A DNA stretch of 64,000 nucleotides from Rhizobium brockwellii (GCF_000769405.2 NZ_CP053442.1:62001-126000); one strand, 5' to 3'; counted from the first letter of the stretch, positions 35,919 to 46,404 are shown. The notes: a model not told the origin generated them from the sequence alone. Numbers and translations are program-made.

Positions 35919-38900
35919 GTGAGATTACGCAGAGCCGCGTTACCTAAATCTGGCTTGCATGCGATTATCGGGAACAGCAGCTTGGCGGACGGTGGAGAGA
36001 AATTGCATCATGACATTCCCCACTTCCTTTCAGGCGGTGGCGAAACGGCAAGGCTGGTTGCGGCGTATGATTGGTCGACGTCGCTCGGGCCGATCGACAC
36101 CTGGCCGGAGAGCCTGAAGACCACCGTGGGACTGCTTATCCATTCGCCGGTGCCGATCGTGCTGCTCTGGGGCGTCGACGGCATCATGATCTATAACGAC
36201 GCCTATTCGATCTTTGCCGGCCGCCGCCATCCCAAGCTGCTGGGCAGCAAGGTGCGCGAAGGTTGGCCCGAAGTCGCCGATTTCAACGACAATGTCATGA
36301 AGGTCGGACTGGCGGGCCAGACGCTGTCCTATAGCGACCAGGAACTGACGCTCCACCGCGCCGGCAAGCCGGAGCAGGTCTTCATGAACCTCGACTATTC
36401 GCCTGTTATCGATGAAAGCGGCCGGCCTGGCGGGGTGATCGCCATCGTGGTCGAAACCACGAAGCGCCTGAAGGCCGAGCGCAACGTCGTCGCCGAACGT
36501 GAGCGTCTGGCCCGCATGTTCCATGACGCGCCGAGCTTCATGGCGCAGCTTGATGGCCCGGAGCACGTTTTCACCCTTGCCAACAAGGCTTACCAGCAAC
36601 TGATCGGGCACCGCGAGGTCATCGGCAAGCCGATCCGCGAGGCGCTTCCTGAAATCGAGGGGCAGGGATTTTTCGAGCTTCTCGACGAGCTCTACGCCAG
36701 CGGCGAGAGCTACCGCGGAGACGGCAGGCGCATCAAGCTGCAGCATGCGCCCGGCGCGCCGCCGGAAGATCACCTGCTCGATTTCGTCTATCAACCGGTC
36801 TTCGACACGAACGGGCAGGTCACCGGCATCTTCGTCGAAGGCATCGACGTGACGAAAGCCCGGCAGGCCGAAGCCCGCCGCGATGCGCTTGCACGGTTGA
36901 CGGAAACGCTGCGTGATGCCGACGATATTGCCGTCGTGCAGTTCGAGGCAGCAAGGATTCTCGGTGAAACGCTTGATGTCAGCCGGGTCGGCTATGGCTC
37001 GATCGATCCCGAGACCGAGATCCTCTCGGTCGACCGGGACTGGACCGCAGCCGGCGTCGAGACCCTGGCCGGCACCCTGCCGCTGCGCGACTATGGTTCC
37101 TTCGTCGACAGTTTGAAGAAAGGGGAATTCGTCTCGATCGCCGATGTCGCCAAGGACCCACGCACCGCTCACGCCGCCGAGGCGCTGCGCAAGCGCAGCG
37201 CCGGTGCCTTCGTCAACCAGCCGGTCATCGAGCGCGGCAGGCTTGTGGCCGTGCTCTACATCAACAATGCCGAGGTCCGGGACTGGTCGCCGGAGGATCT
37301 CGCACTGATCCGGGAAATTGGTGCGCGCACCCGCATGAGTTCCGAGCGCATCAGGACCTCCACCGCCATTCGTGAAAACGAGGCTCGCCTGCGCTTCCTG
37401 GACACGCTTGCGGAGCAGGCGGCCAAGAGCCTCGATGCGGATGCCATTCTTGCGACGACGACCGAAATGCTCGGCCGCCATCTGAACGTTTCGAATTGCG
37501 CCTATGCCGATATGGATGACGACCAGGACGGTTTCACCATTCGCGGCGACTGGAGCGCACCGGGCTCGCCAAGCATCGTCGGACATTACAGCCTTGCCGA
37601 CTTCGGCAAGCTCGCCGTCGCCAGACTCGGGGCAGGGCTTGCCCTGATCATCGACGATAATCTGGCGGAACTTGCGCCTGACGAAGCCGCCACGTTTCAG
37701 AATATCGGAATCTCCGCCACCATCTGCATGCCCCTGGTCAAGGAGGGTCGTCTGACCGCCCTGATGGCCATCCACGACAAAGTACCCAGGATCTGGACCG
37801 CAAGCGAGCTGGCGCTTCTGACCGAGGTCACCGAACGTTCCTGGGCGCATATCGAACGCGTCAGCGCCGAAGCCGAATTGCGGGCAAGCGAACAGCAGCT
37901 CCGGACGCTCGCACAGGCGATGCCGAACCATGTCTGGACAGCGCAACCGAGCGGCTATCTCGACTGGTTCAACGACCAAGTCTACGCCTATAGCGGCCTG
38001 CGGACCAGTGAACTCGACGGGCCGAACTGGGCCGCGATGGTTCATCCCGACGATTTGCCGGAAGTGATGCGGCGGTGGACCGAAGCCGTGGAAAAGGGCA
38101 CGGATTACGAAACTGAATTTCGACTGCGCCGACATGACGGCACATGGCGCTGGCATCTTGCGCGGGCCGTGCCCCTCCGCGACAGCGACGGCACCATCGT
38201 GCGTTGGATCGGCACGAATACCGATGTCGACGACCAGAAGAATGTCGAGGGTTTGCTGGAGAAGCGGCTGGAGGAAAAGACCGCCGAGCGCGACCGGATA
38301 TGGCGCGTCAGCCAGGACATGCTGCTCGTCGCCGATAGCCGCGGCATATGGCAAAGCGTCAACCCCGCCTGGACCCGCGTGCTCGGCTGGAGCGAAAAGG
38401 AGCTGGTCGGCCGGACCAGCGAATGGCTGGAACATCCCGACGACAGGCAAGCCACCCGCGCCGAGCTGGAGCGGCTTGTCGCCGGCATCACGACGGTTTC
38501 CTTCATCAACCGTATTCGCGCCAGAGACGGCGAGTATCACACCCTCTCATGGTCGGCGACCCCTGTCGAAGGCATCCTCTATTGCGTCGCGCGCGATATC
38601 ACAGAGCAGCGCCAGCAGGAGGCAGCGCTCAAGGAAACCGAAGAACATCTCCGGCAGGCGCAGAAAATGGAAGCGGTCGGCCATCTGACCGGCGGCATCG
38701 CCCATGACTTCAACAATCTTCTGGCCGGGATTAGCGGCAGCCTGGAATTGCTGGAGAAACGTCTGGCGACAGGCCGGCTGAGCGGCGTCGAGCGTTATAT
38801 CCAGGCGGCCCAGGGCGCCGCGCGCCGCGCCGCGGCGTTGACGCAGCGCCTGCTCGCCTTTTCCCGCCGGCAGACGCTCGACCCCAAGCCCGTCGACGTC

Positions 38901-39791
38901 AACCGGCTCGTTGCGGGTATGGAGGATCTGATACGGCGCAGCGTCGGCCCGTTGGTGGAGGTCGAGGTCGTCGGTGCCGGCGGCCTCTGGGTCACGCGGG
39001 TCGATCCGTCGCAGCTCGAAAACTCGCTGCTGAACCTCTGCATCAACGGCCGTGACGCCATGGCGCCGAATGGCGGGCGCATCACCATCGAGACGGCCAA
39101 TAAGTGGCTGGAGGACCGCGCCGCGAGGGAACGCGACCTGACGCCCGGCCAATACATATCGCTCTGTGTCACCGATACCGGCACGGGCATGACGCCCGAG
39201 GTGATCGCGCGTGCCTTCGATCCTTTCTATACGACGAAACCGCTCGGCGAAGGCACCGGACTCGGGCTTTCGATGGTCTATGGTTTCGCGCGGCAATCCG
39301 GCGGGCAGGTCCGCATTTATTCCGAAGTCGGAAAGGGCACGACCATGTGCCTCTATCTGCCGCGGTTCCTCGGCAGCGCCGAGGCGGATGAAGCCAGCAT
39401 CACCGCCGCAGTCGACAAGGGCGACGGCGAGACGGTGCTCGTCATCGACGACGAACCCACCATCCGCCTGCTTGTCGTCGAAGTTCTGGAGGAAAACGGC
39501 TACACCGCGATCCAGGCGAGCGATGGCCCGAGCGGGCTGCGCATCCTCCAGTCCGATACGCGCATCGACCTTCTGATCACCGATGTCGGCCTTCCTGGCG
39601 GCATGAACGGCCGGCAGGTCGCCGATGCGGGCCGCGTCACACGACCCGACCTGAAGGTGCTTTTCATCACCGGCTTTGCCGAAAACGCTGCCATCGGCAA
39701 TGGGCATCTCGGCCCGGGCATGGAGGTCATCACCAAACCCTTCATGATATCGACGCTCGCAAACAAGATCCGCGACCTCATCGATCGTTAG
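35919..39791 (+). CDS. Hybrid sensor histidine kinase with PAS/GAF array and C-terminal receiver
   Basis: The protein (up to 1290 residues, no membrane helices) has, in order: PAS (about 45-165), PAS (190-310), GAF (325-475), GAF (488-650), PAS_3 (655-785) and PAS (795-905). Next comes a HisKA domain with phosphoacceptor His929 in [11 protein letters not shown], then the HATPase with [18 protein letters not shown] and [10 protein letters not shown]. It ends with a receiver domain (VLVIDDEP about 1172, phosphoacceptor Asp1222 in [12 protein letters not shown]). It is a soluble multi-input sensor, possibly for redox or light through GAF/PAS cofactors. No response-regulator gene is adjacent. The start is uncertain: GTG 35919, TTG 35980-range and TTG near 36004 (after GGAG) are candidates. 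Confidence 0.9.
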   Translation: MRLRRAALPKSGLHAIIGNSSLADGGEKLHHDIPHFLSGGGETARLVAAYDWSTSLGPIDTWPESLKTTVGLLIHSPVPIVLLWGVDGIMIYNDAYSIFAGRRHPKLLGSKVREGWPEVADFNDNVMKVGLAGQTLSYSDQELTLHRAGKPEQVFMNLDYSPVIDESGRPGGVIAIVVETTKRLKAERNVVAERERLARMFHDAPSFMAQLDGPEHVFTLANKAYQQLIGHREVIGKPIREALPEIEGQGFFELLDELYASGESYRGDGRRIKLQHAPGAPPEDHLLDFVYQPVFDTNGQVTGIFVEGIDVTKARQAEARRDALARLTETLRDADDIAVVQFEAARILGETLDVSRVGYGSIDPETEILSVDRDWTAAGVETLAGTLPLRDYGSFVDSLKKGEFVSIADVAKDPRTAHAAEALRKRSAGAFVNQPVIERGRLVAVLYINNAEVRDWSPEDLALIREIGARTRMSSERIRTSTAIRENEARLRFLDTLAEQAAKSLDADAILATTTEMLGRHLNVSNCAYADMDDDQDGFTIRGDWSAPGSPSIVGHYSLADFGKLAVARLGAGLALIIDDNLAELAPDEAATFQNIGISATICMPLVKEGRLTALMAIHDKVPRIWTASELALLTEVTERSWAHIERVSAEAELRASEQQLRTLAQAMPNHVWTAQPSGYLDWFNDQVYAYSGLRTSELDGPNWAAMVHPDDLPEVMRRWTEAVEKGTDYETEFRLRRHDGTWRWHLARAVPLRDSDGTIVRWIGTNTDVDDQKNVEGLLEKRLEEKTAERDRIWRVSQDMLLVADSRGIWQSVNPAWTRVLGWSEKELVGRTSEWLEHPDDRQATRAELERLVAGITTVSFINRIRARDGEYHTLSWSATPVEGILYCVARDITEQRQQEAALKETEEHLRQAQKMEAVGHLTGGIAHDFNNLLAGISGSLELLEKRLATGRLSGVERYIQAAQGAARRAAALTQRLLAFSRRQTLDPKPVDVNRLVAGMEDLIRRSVGPLVEVEVVGAGGLWVTRVDPSQLENSLLNLCINGRDAMAPNGGRITIETANKWLEDRAARERDLTPGQYISLCVTDTGTGMTPEVIARAFDPFYTTKPLGEGTGLGLSMVYGFARQSGGQVRIYSEVGKGTTMCLYLPRFLGSAEADEASITAAVDKGDGETVLVIDDEPTIRLLVVEVLEENGYTAIQASDGPSGLRILQSDTRIDLLITDVGLPGGMNGRQVADAGRVTRPDLKVLFITGFAENAAIGNGHLGPGMEVITKPFMISTLANKIRDLIDR

Positions 39792-39905
39792 CTGGTATTT
39801 CCTAGCTCTCGTGCTTGATAGCTTCATAAAACCATCATCAGCCTCTGCGAAGTGATAGGCTCCTTGCGATTCGCTCGTCATATCAGCAGCATCCGGACTT
39901 TCCTC

Positions 39906-40739
39906 ATGACATCCTCCCCGATTTCCGCGCGTCTTTCCCCGACCGCATCGTCCCGCCTTGTCGTGCTTGCAGAAACGATATTGAAGGCGGGCGAAACCGC
40001 CCGTGGCTCGCTGCGGCGACGAACGTCGGCAGAAATGCTCGCCAAGGCGCCGCGCGATTATCAGACCGAAATCGATGTCGCCGTCGAGCGGATCATCGTC
40101 AACGAGATGACGAAAGCCTTCCCGGACTATGCCATCCAGGGCGAGGAAGCCGTCGGCAACCGCACAGCGGGTCCAGAAACGCCTGTTATCTACATCGACC
40201 CGATCGATGGCACGACCAATTACGCCTGGGGCATTCCGCATTTCGGCATGACGATCTCGATCGTCGAAAGCGGCAGGCTCGTCATGGGCATCGTCTATGA
40301 CGCCATGCAGGACGAGCTTTTCAGCGCCGAAATCGGCGGCGGCGCCTATCTGAACGGCGAACGCATCCACTGCGCCAATGTCGGCGACATCGAAAATGTG
40401 CTTGTCGGCGCCGGCCTGCCGATCCCCGGCCAGGTCAAGGCGGTTGCGGAAGAGACCTATTTCGAGGCCATCAAACGCCTGATGGCCAATACGGCGGGCG
40501 TGCGCCGTCTCGGTTCGGCGGCACTGTCGATTGCCTATGTCGCCTGCGACCGGCTGGACGGGTTCTTCGAGGACGGGCTCGCGATCCATGATTTCGGCGC
40601 TTCGGCGCTGCTGGTCGAAGAGGCGGGCGGCATCGTCACCCGGTTTTCCGGGGCCGAAGTCAACGGGCGGGGCGATATCCTTGCCGCCAGCAAGGCACTG
40701 CATCCCTGGCTGCTGGAAGGTTTTCAGAGCAAGGCGTGA
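39906..40739 (+). CDS. Inositol monophosphatase-family phosphatase
   Basis: The 277-residue protein has GEEA at 79-82 and DPIDGTTNYAWG from 98, and a C-terminal IHDFGASALLVEEAGG. The last element normally reads WDxAAG; here the Trp is His, while the metal-binding Asp is kept. Family identity is clear, substrate is not. ATG 39906 (MTSSPISARL) was chosen over an in-frame start at 39852. It is followed by a repeat and converges on the ferric/polyamine-type importer operon, with which it may share a phosphorylated substrate (inference). Confidence 0.87.
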   Translation: MTSSPISARLSPTASSRLVVLAETILKAGETARGSLRRRTSAEMLAKAPRDYQTEIDVAVERIIVNEMTKAFPDYAIQGEEAVGNRTAGPETPVIYIDPIDGTTNYAWGIPHFGMTISIVESGRLVMGIVYDAMQDELFSAEIGGGAYLNGERIHCANVGDIENVLVGAGLPIPGQVKAVAEETYFEAIKRLMANTAGVRRLGSAALSIAYVACDRLDGFFEDGLAIHDFGASALLVEEAGGIVTRFSGAEVNGRGDILAASKALHPWLLEGFQSKA

Positions 40740-40754
40740 ACCGGCGCATTCCGA

Positions 40755-40857
40755 ACGCTTAGCGGTTCAGCCTCATGAAAGCGCAGAACCGCTCTCACCT
40801 TTTGTTTTACGCAATTCCGAACGGAAAACCGCTTCGCACTTTTTCTGGAATTGCTTT
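40755..40857 (-). repeat. ~100-bp rhizobial intergenic repeat, copy 2
   Basis: On the minus strand this reads AAAGCAATTCCAGAAAAAGT and continues through the same arms and terminal hairpin as copy 1 at 34784-34885. It sits between convergent genes and reaches the stop codon of the importer ATPase. Confidence 0.85.
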
Positions 40858-41935
40858 AAACCCGCAGGAGTTCTTCGATCTCCACATCGCCCTTTGCCGG
40901 CATCGATTGATGGACAAGCTCGTTGTCGCGAAAGACGAAAAAGCCGGCGAAGCTCGGCTCGACCCTCATCCCGGCCCGGATCCGATCGTCCGGTGCAACC
41001 ATCGCCTTCAGGCGGGTGCCGTCGGCAAGATCGACATCGACCATCTTGTGGGTGCCGAAATCGACGCTGCGATGGACTGTCGCGGCGTCGATACGCTCCG
41101 AGGGACGGATCGTCAGCGCTTCCGGGCGGGCGGCCAGCGTCACCGGCCCGTCCTCGACGGGAACCGCAAGCGGAAAGAGCGGATGCTCGCAAACGCCGTT
41201 CCGGGTGTTGCTCTGGACGAAATTCATCGAGCCGATGAAGCCGGCGACGAAGGCTGTCTGCGGCCGCCGGTAGATGGTGCTCGGCGGCGCGATCTGTTCG
41301 GTGCGTCCGTCGCGCATGACGACGATGCGGTCGGCGAGCGCCAATGCCTCGTCCTGACCGTGCGTGACGAAGAGCGTGGTGATGCCGAGGCGCTGCTGGA
41401 TATCGCGCACCTCCTCCCGCAACCTTTCACGCAGATGCTGGTCGAGGCTGGCGAAGGGCTCGTCGAGCAAAAGGATCTTCGGCTCGAGCACCAGCGAGCG
41501 GGCAAGCGCGACACGCTGCTGCTGGCCGCCTGACAGTTGCGTCGTCATCCGGCGGCCGTAATCGGCAAGACCGACAAGCGCCAGTGCAGCCTCGACACGC
41601 TCAAGGATTTCCGCTTTCGGCAGCCGGCGGAGCTTCAGGCCAAAAGCGATATTGTTGAAGACGTCCATGTGCGTCCAGAGCGCATGGCTCTGGAACACCA
41701 TGCCGGTCGGGCGCTGCTCGGGCGGCAGCGTCGTCACATCCTTCGCATCGATGCGGATCGTTCCGCTGCTCGGGCGCTCGAAGCCGCCGATCATTCTGAG
41801 TAGCGTCGACTTGCCGGAACCGGATGGGCCGAGCAGGCAGACGAGCTCGCCGTCGCCCACTTCAAGCGAGAAGTCGCGAACGGCAAAGGTGATCCCGAAC
41901 AGCTTCGAAACGCCCTCGATCGAAAGATGTGCCAT
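40856..41935 (-). CDS. Ferric/polyamine-type ABC transporter ATPase (FbpC/PotA-like)
   Basis: The 359-residue ATPase has Walker A GPSGSGKST (36-44), Q-loop VFQSHALWTHM, signature LSGGQQQRVALARS and Walker B ILLLDEPFASLD, followed by a C-terminal TOBE-type domain (LAARPEALTIRPSERID). It energises the importer encoded upstream on the same strand, 34 bp away. Start 41935 (MAHLSIEG) gives a normal N-terminus; in-frame extension to 41992 would overlap the permease. Its stop lies in the border of the repeat. Confidence 0.92.
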   Translation of the reverse strand: MAHLSIEGVSKLFGITFAVRDFSLEVGDGELVCLLGPSGSGKSTLLRMIGGFERPSSGTIRIDAKDVTTLPPEQRPTGMVFQSHALWTHMDVFNNIAFGLKLRRLPKAEILERVEAALALVGLADYGRRMTTQLSGGQQQRVALARSLVLEPKILLLDEPFASLDQHLRERLREEVRDIQQRLGITTLFVTHGQDEALALADRIVVMRDGRTEQIAPPSTIYRRPQTAFVAGFIGSMNFVQSNTRNGVCEHPLFPLAVPVEDGPVTLAARPEALTIRPSERIDAATVHRSVDFGTHKMVDVDLADGTRLKAMVAPDDRIRAGMRVEPSFAGFFVFRDNELVHQSMPAKGDVEIEELLRV

Positions 41936-41969
41936 TCTCAAACCCTTCCCTGAACTGACGCGTGGCGTT

Positions 41970-42797
41970 TCATGCGCCGAAGCCTCTCGCAAAGGCGCCC
42001 GTGCCGATCACGCGGCGTGCAAACATCAGCGCGATGAAGGACGGCACCCACAGCATGACGGACAGTACGGCGCCGTATTGCACGACGATCTGGTTGTTGA
42101 TGAAGCTGATCATCAGCACCGGCATGGTGCGAATCTCGGGCGCGCCGATCAGCCAGGCGCCTTCGGTCTCGTAGAAGGTGCCGACGAAGGTCAAAAGCAG
42201 CGCGGCTGATATCGTGGGTGCGGCCTGCGGCAGCGTGATCGACCAGAAGACGCGCAGCGGCGTTGCACCGGCATCGCGTGCTGCCTCTTCCATGCGCCGG
42301 TCGACATTCTGGAAGGCTGCGACCGGAATCCAGATCATCAGCATCAGCGTGCCGACGAGCTGGATCAGCACGACGCCCCAGAAGGTGCTGATCAGGCCGA
42401 GCTGCAGGAAGATGCCGGCAATGGCGACAAGCAGGCCGAATTTCGGAAAGGCATGCGATGCAAGAAACGACAGGAACAGGATGTTTCTGCCGGGAAAGCG
42501 CATGCGCGCGAAGGCGTAAGCCGCGGGAAGGCAGATGACGGCGGAAAGAATTGTCACCGTCGTCGTCAACCGCAGGCTGAGGAAGAGCGCATCCCAGACG
42601 TCCGGACGTGCCAGCGTCTGGCCCCAGAAACGCAGGCCGAATTGCTGCGGGATCACCGATGGATAACGCCAGACCTCGGTGAAAGCCCATGTTCCGACGA
42701 CGATCAGCGGCAGCGCGATGAACAGCGTCAGCAGGCACGCAAAGAGCAGGCCGATCCAGTCGAAGCGCAGGCCGAAGCCCGATCTGCCGGCACTCAT
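41970..42797 (-). CDS. ABC transporter permease (ferric/polyamine type)
   Basis: The 275-residue membrane protein has six hydrophobic segments, beginning with LLFACLLTLFIALPLIVVGTWAF, and the BPD-permease cytoplasmic loop EEAARDAGATPLRVFWSITLP. It pairs with the upstream permease; start and stop overlap by 4 bp. Confidence 0.92.
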   Translation of the reverse strand: MSAGRSGFGLRFDWIGLLFACLLTLFIALPLIVVGTWAFTEVWRYPSVIPQQFGLRFWGQTLARPDVWDALFLSLRLTTTVTILSAVICLPAAYAFARMRFPGRNILFLSFLASHAFPKFGLLVAIAGIFLQLGLISTFWGVVLIQLVGTLMLMIWIPVAAFQNVDRRMEEAARDAGATPLRVFWSITLPQAAPTISAALLLTFVGTFYETEGAWLIGAPEIRTMPVLMISFINNQIVVQYGAVLSVMLWVPSFIALMFARRVIGTGAFARGFGA

Positions 42798-43684
42798 GGC
42801 TGGGCCTCGCGGTTGCGGGCGATCGACCTGATGTAGAGGATGCCGAAGATTAGGCAGAAGCCGAATGTGATGACGGCCTGGGTCATGGCGTTCAGCGGGT
42901 CGTTCATATCGGCGAAGGTGCGCTGCATGAACGGCCCCATCATCTCCGGCGATGCCGAGCCGAGCACATAGGGCAGGGTGAAGGCGGAGAAGATGCCGAG
43001 CACGGCGAAGGAAGCTGTCACCAGCAGCGAGTTGCCCATGCGCGGCAGGATGATCGAGACGAAGACCCGAAGCGGCCTTGCGCCGACATCGCGGGCGGCT
43101 TCGATCGCACTATTCGAAATGGAGGAAAGCCCCGCTGTCAGCATCAGCACCGTTAGCGGAAGATTGTCCCAGACGAGACCGATGACCGGTCCCCACGGCG
43201 TCAGATAGGGCGTGCGCAGCTTGGGCAGGCCGACGGAATTCAGCAACAGGTCGACGGTGCCGTTCGGACCGATCGTTCTGATCAGCGCATAAGCGAGGAT
43301 GATCGATGGCACGAACATCGGGAAGATCGCAAGAGCCTGCACATAGGCGGCAAGGCGTCCTTGCGAGAACCGAAGGTAAAGCGCGATCGGAAGACCGATC
43401 GCCAGGAGCAGGATACCGCAGATGGCCGTGGTCCAGAGCGTCAGCCACAGATTGCCGAGGCTGTAGCCGTCGGTGAAGAAGAAGCGGTAGGAGGCAAGCG
43501 AGAATTCCGTCGCTCCGTCAGGGGCTCGAACAAAGATCGTGCCGACGACCGCCGAAAGGATCGGAAAGACGACCAGCCATGCAACCAGGAAGACCGGCAG
43601 AGCAACGAGGAGGAGCCCGATAGAGCTCCCCCTTCTGATGGACCGGTGACGGCGCAGAACCGCCGGTGCAGTGTCAGTGAACAT
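42794..43684 (-). CDS. ABC transporter permease (ferric/polyamine type)
   Basis: The 296-residue membrane protein starts MFTDTAPAVLRRHRS, crosses the membrane about six times and has the loop EAARDVGARPLRVFVSIILP. The start ATG 43684 shares its A with the stop of the binding-protein gene (TGATG). In-frame sequence upstream, to 43966, is the binding-protein gene in another frame and is not part of this protein. Confidence 0.92.
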   Translation of the reverse strand: MFTDTAPAVLRRHRSIRRGSSIGLLLVALPVFLVAWLVVFPILSAVVGTIFVRAPDGATEFSLASYRFFFTDGYSLGNLWLTLWTTAICGILLLAIGLPIALYLRFSQGRLAAYVQALAIFPMFVPSIILAYALIRTIGPNGTVDLLLNSVGLPKLRTPYLTPWGPVIGLVWDNLPLTVLMLTAGLSSISNSAIEAARDVGARPLRVFVSIILPRMGNSLLVTASFAVLGIFSAFTLPYVLGSASPEMMGPFMQRTFADMNDPLNAMTQAVITFGFCLIFGILYIRSIARNREAQP

Positions 43685-44829
43685 CAGGTGCGGCTGATAC
43701 CAGGAGCGACGTTGCGGTACCAGCCGTCGGCGATCGCCTTTTCCCAATCGCCACCCGGGAAGGTCGGAATGGTCGACGGAATGACGTCGGCATACTTCTT
43801 GCGAAGCTCGTCGGAGATGTGATCCCACGAGATGGCGGGGAAGCCGCCGATCTCGGTGATGATCGCTTCCTGCATTTCCTTCGTCAGCATGAATGCGGCA
43901 AGCTTCAGCGCCGCATCCTTGTTGGCGCCGTTGGAGAAGACGGCGATGCTGGAGAACCCGCCGCAAAGGGCGAGATCGGTAAGCTGCACGAGGCCGGTCG
44001 TATCAGGGAGCACACCCTGGGAGATCGCCTGCAGCACCTGGTCCGACCAGACCGGCACCATGGTGACGACGCCCTGGGCGAGCAGCTGGATCGACTGGGT
44101 GTTGCCAGCCGTATAGGCGCCCTTGTCATAGAGCGCCGGGGCGAGGTCGTTGAGGATCTTCCAGGCCGGCGTCAGCGTCTCAGTGGCAAAGTCGGCGCTG
44201 AAATTGTCGACCTTGAACTTCTTCGGATCGCGGCCATTGGCCTCATGGATCGCGCGGCGGACGAAGTTTCCGCCCGAACCGCCCTTGTCGGGACGGTTGT
44301 AGATGAACTGGCCCGGATTGGCCTTGATCCAGGTGGTGAGCTGATCCCAGCTCTTCGGCGCATCCTTCGGATCGAGCTTGGTCGTGTCGTAAGCGAGAAG
44401 CACCTGCGAACCGCGATAGGGAAGGGAGTAGGGGGTATCGAAGGCAAGCGGGTTGATATGGTCGTAGCCTTCGATGTTCTCGGCGGAGAACTTGACCCAG
44501 AGCCCGGCATCGATGCCGCCGGACGGCAGGCGCGGATCGAACTGTTCGAAAAGGTCGGCCTGCGGATCGGTGTTCGTCTTCAGCGCGGCGAGCGCACGGT
44601 CGGCGATGGCGCGCAGTCCATTATTGTCGCCGGCATCGGTCACCTTCAGGGCAACACCCGGATGCGCCTTTTCGAAAGCCGGGCGGATGACGTTGTTCCA
44701 GAGGTCGACGATGTTGGCATCCGAGCCGCTGTAGAGGTCGATCATGCCGGCCGCAGCCGATGCGAAACGCGGAAGAGCCAGCAGACCGGCTGCAGCTGAT
44801 GATGTGATCAGAAATTCGCGTCTATTCAT
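43684..44829 (-). CDS. ABC transporter substrate-binding protein (extracellular family 1/iron-type), Tat-type signal
   Basis: The 381-residue protein has a twin-arginine leader (NRREFLITSSAAAGLLAL, cleavage near ASAAA) and an iron/polyamine/phosphonate-type receptor fold: IDLYSGSDANIVDLWNNVIRPAFEKAHPG, YSLPYRGSQVLLAYDTTKL, APKSWDQLTTWIKANPG. Ligands in this class include Fe3+, spermidine, aminoethylphosphonate and hexose phosphates; the conserved tyrosine pair of ferric-binding proteins is not evident. It is the first gene of the four-gene importer operon, divergent from msrA. Confidence 0.88.
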   Translation of the reverse strand: MNRREFLITSSAAAGLLALPRFASAAAGMIDLYSGSDANIVDLWNNVIRPAFEKAHPGVALKVTDAGDNNGLRAIADRALAALKTNTDPQADLFEQFDPRLPSGGIDAGLWVKFSAENIEGYDHINPLAFDTPYSLPYRGSQVLLAYDTTKLDPKDAPKSWDQLTTWIKANPGQFIYNRPDKGGSGGNFVRRAIHEANGRDPKKFKVDNFSADFATETLTPAWKILNDLAPALYDKGAYTAGNTQSIQLLAQGVVTMVPVWSDQVLQAISQGVLPDTTGLVQLTDLALCGGFSSIAVFSNGANKDAALKLAAFMLTKEMQEAIITEIGGFPAISWDHISDELRKKYADVIPSTIPTFPGGDWEKAIADGWYRNVAPGISRT

Positions 44830-45014
44830 AACCCGTCTCCATCAGGTGCCGAGGCTCGGCCTCCGCAGGATTGTCTGAGGCCTTGCTAGCGCCGGCGCGT
44901 AACATCGACATGACAGATCGGGGGTATTTGAGGGAAATTGCACAGCTGTGCTCTTTGCACCGTGTGGAAATTGGCGGCAGGAGATACTATCTCTTGCGGA
45001 AAAGGAGATATCCA

Positions 45015-45524
45015 ATGACCGAAGAACGTGCAGTCCTCGCCGGCGGTTGCTTCTGGGGCATGCAGGACCTGATCCGCCGATACAACGGCGTGATTTCGAC
45101 CCGCGTCGGCTATACCGGCGGCGATGTGCCGAATGCTACCTACCGCAACCACGGAACCCATGCCGAGGCGATCGAGATCATCTTCGACCCCGCAAGGATC
45201 AGCTATCGGGAAATCCTCGAATTCTTCTTCCAGATCCACGACCCGAGCACGCGCAACCGCCAGGGCAACGACGTTGGCTTGAGCTACCGCTCGGCGATCT
45301 TCTACGTCACCCCTGAGCAGGAGCGCGTCGCCAGAGACACGATCGCCGATGTCGATGCATCGGGCCTGTGGCCCGGTAAGGTCGTCACCGAAGTCGTGCC
45401 GGTTAGCGATTTCTGGGAGGCAGAACCCGAGCACCAGGATTATCTGGAGCGGATTCCGAACGGCTATACCTGCCATTTCGTCCGGCCCGGCTGGAAACTG
45501 CCGGTCCGCCAGAAGATCGCCTGA
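45015..45524 (+). CDS. msrA: Peptide methionine (S)-S-oxide reductase
   Basis: The 169-residue protein carries the MsrA active site GGCFWG (Cys12), followed by [55 protein letters not shown]. It repairs methionine-S-sulfoxide in proteins using thioredoxin. The start ATG 45015 follows AAAGGAGATAT; in-frame sequence up to 44871 is unsupported leader. A recycling cysteine pair at the C-terminus is not evident (the tail has one Cys in [10 protein letters not shown]). It is monocistronic, converging on a LysR gene. Confidence 0.93.
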   Translation: MTEERAVLAGGCFWGMQDLIRRYNGVISTRVGYTGGDVPNATYRNHGTHAEAIEIIFDPARISYREILEFFFQIHDPSTRNRQGNDVGLSYRSAIFYVTPEQERVARDTIADVDASGLWPGKVVTEVVPVSDFWEAEPEHQDYLERIPNGYTCHFVRPGWKLPVRQKIA

Positions 45525-45530
45525 AATTGA

Positions 45531-46403
45531 TCAGAGCCCCATCGCCGCGCGGCTGGTTTCCAGAAGTGCGGCGACGAGATTTGCCCTCGGTGACGATCGC
45601 GTCACCACGATGCCGACGGTGCGCATAGCGGACGAGCGGGGCAGGGGCAGTTTGACGATATCTAGTCCCGCCGGCCAGGGCGGCGCCCAATCCGGCACGA
45701 TCGAGATCCCGAGACCGCGGTCTACCATCACCGCGATCGCCTCCAGCGCGTCGAGTTCATAACGCTCGACCGGATGGATGCCGATCTCGCGCAGATATTC
45801 ATCGGCGATGTGACCACCCCACTGGTTGCGGTCGTAGCGGATGAAGGGCAAGGTCTTCAACAGTTCGAGCGGATCGGCCCCTTCGCAGTCCCGCGGAGCG
45901 ATCAGCACCAGCGGTTCCTGGCGCAGTTTGTTGAAAGTCAGCGTCTTCTGCATCGGAAATCGCGGCTCGATGATGAAGGCCGCATCCAGCGCGCCGTTTA
46001 AAACCTCGGCATAGAGATCCATCGACGCGCCCGGCTTGAGGAAGATCTCGATCAGCGGGTAATCCTGGGCGAGACGGTGGAGAATGTCGGGAACGAGGCC
46101 GGTCAGCGCCGTATTGATCGCACCGATCCGCATCTCGCCCGAAATCGTCGCCGTACCGGCCATCGCCTTCAGGTCGCGTGTGTCGCGCACCAGATCCCTG
46201 CAGCGGTCGAGAATGGCAAATCCCGCCTCCGTCGGCCGCATGACGCGGCCGGAGCGCACCAGCAGCCGCACCCCGAGCTCGGCCTCCAATGCGCGGATAC
46301 GCTGGGCAACAGCCGCAGGCGTGAGGTTCAGCCGCTGGGCGGCCTCCGCCAGCGAGTGCCGCTCGGCAACGACAATGAAAGTTTCGAGAAAACGTGTGTC
46401 CAT
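45531..46403 (-). CDS. LysR-family transcriptional regulator
   Basis: The 290-residue protein has the LysR N-terminal winged HTH (TFIVVAERHSLAEAAQRLNLTPAAVAQRIRALE, about residues 9-41, read in pieces) and a C-terminal substrate-binding fold (GEMRIGAINTALTGLVPDILHRLA, LVLIAPRDCEGADPLELL). It is divergent from the SDR-RraA gene pair, so it most likely regulates them and itself. A short inverted repeat in the intergenic space (46405-46419) is a candidate site. Confidence 0.92.
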   Translation of the reverse strand: MDTRFLETFIVVAERHSLAEAAQRLNLTPAAVAQRIRALEAELGVRLLVRSGRVMRPTEAGFAILDRCRDLVRDTRDLKAMAGTATISGEMRIGAINTALTGLVPDILHRLAQDYPLIEIFLKPGASMDLYAEVLNGALDAAFIIEPRFPMQKTLTFNKLRQEPLVLIAPRDCEGADPLELLKTLPFIRYDRNQWGGHIADEYLREIGIHPVERYELDALEAIAVMVDRGLGISIVPDWAPPWPAGLDIVKLPLPRSSAMRTVGIVVTRSSPRANLVAALLETSRAAMGL

Positions 46404-46404
46404 C

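Noticed and set aside
36030..38540. Long (836-codon) open frame antisense to the hybrid kinase gene
   Set aside because: The sense strand encodes continuous PAS, GAF and kinase motifs; the antisense frame has no recognisable motif and is a high-GC shadow.
38547..40703. 718-codon open frame antisense to the kinase and IMPase genes
   Set aside because: It crosses two well-supported plus-strand genes and the intergenic gap between them and has no family motifs.
44871..45014. 48-codon in-frame extension upstream of msrA
   Set aside because: The AAAGGAGATAT ribosome-binding site and the family N-terminus both fix the start at 45015.
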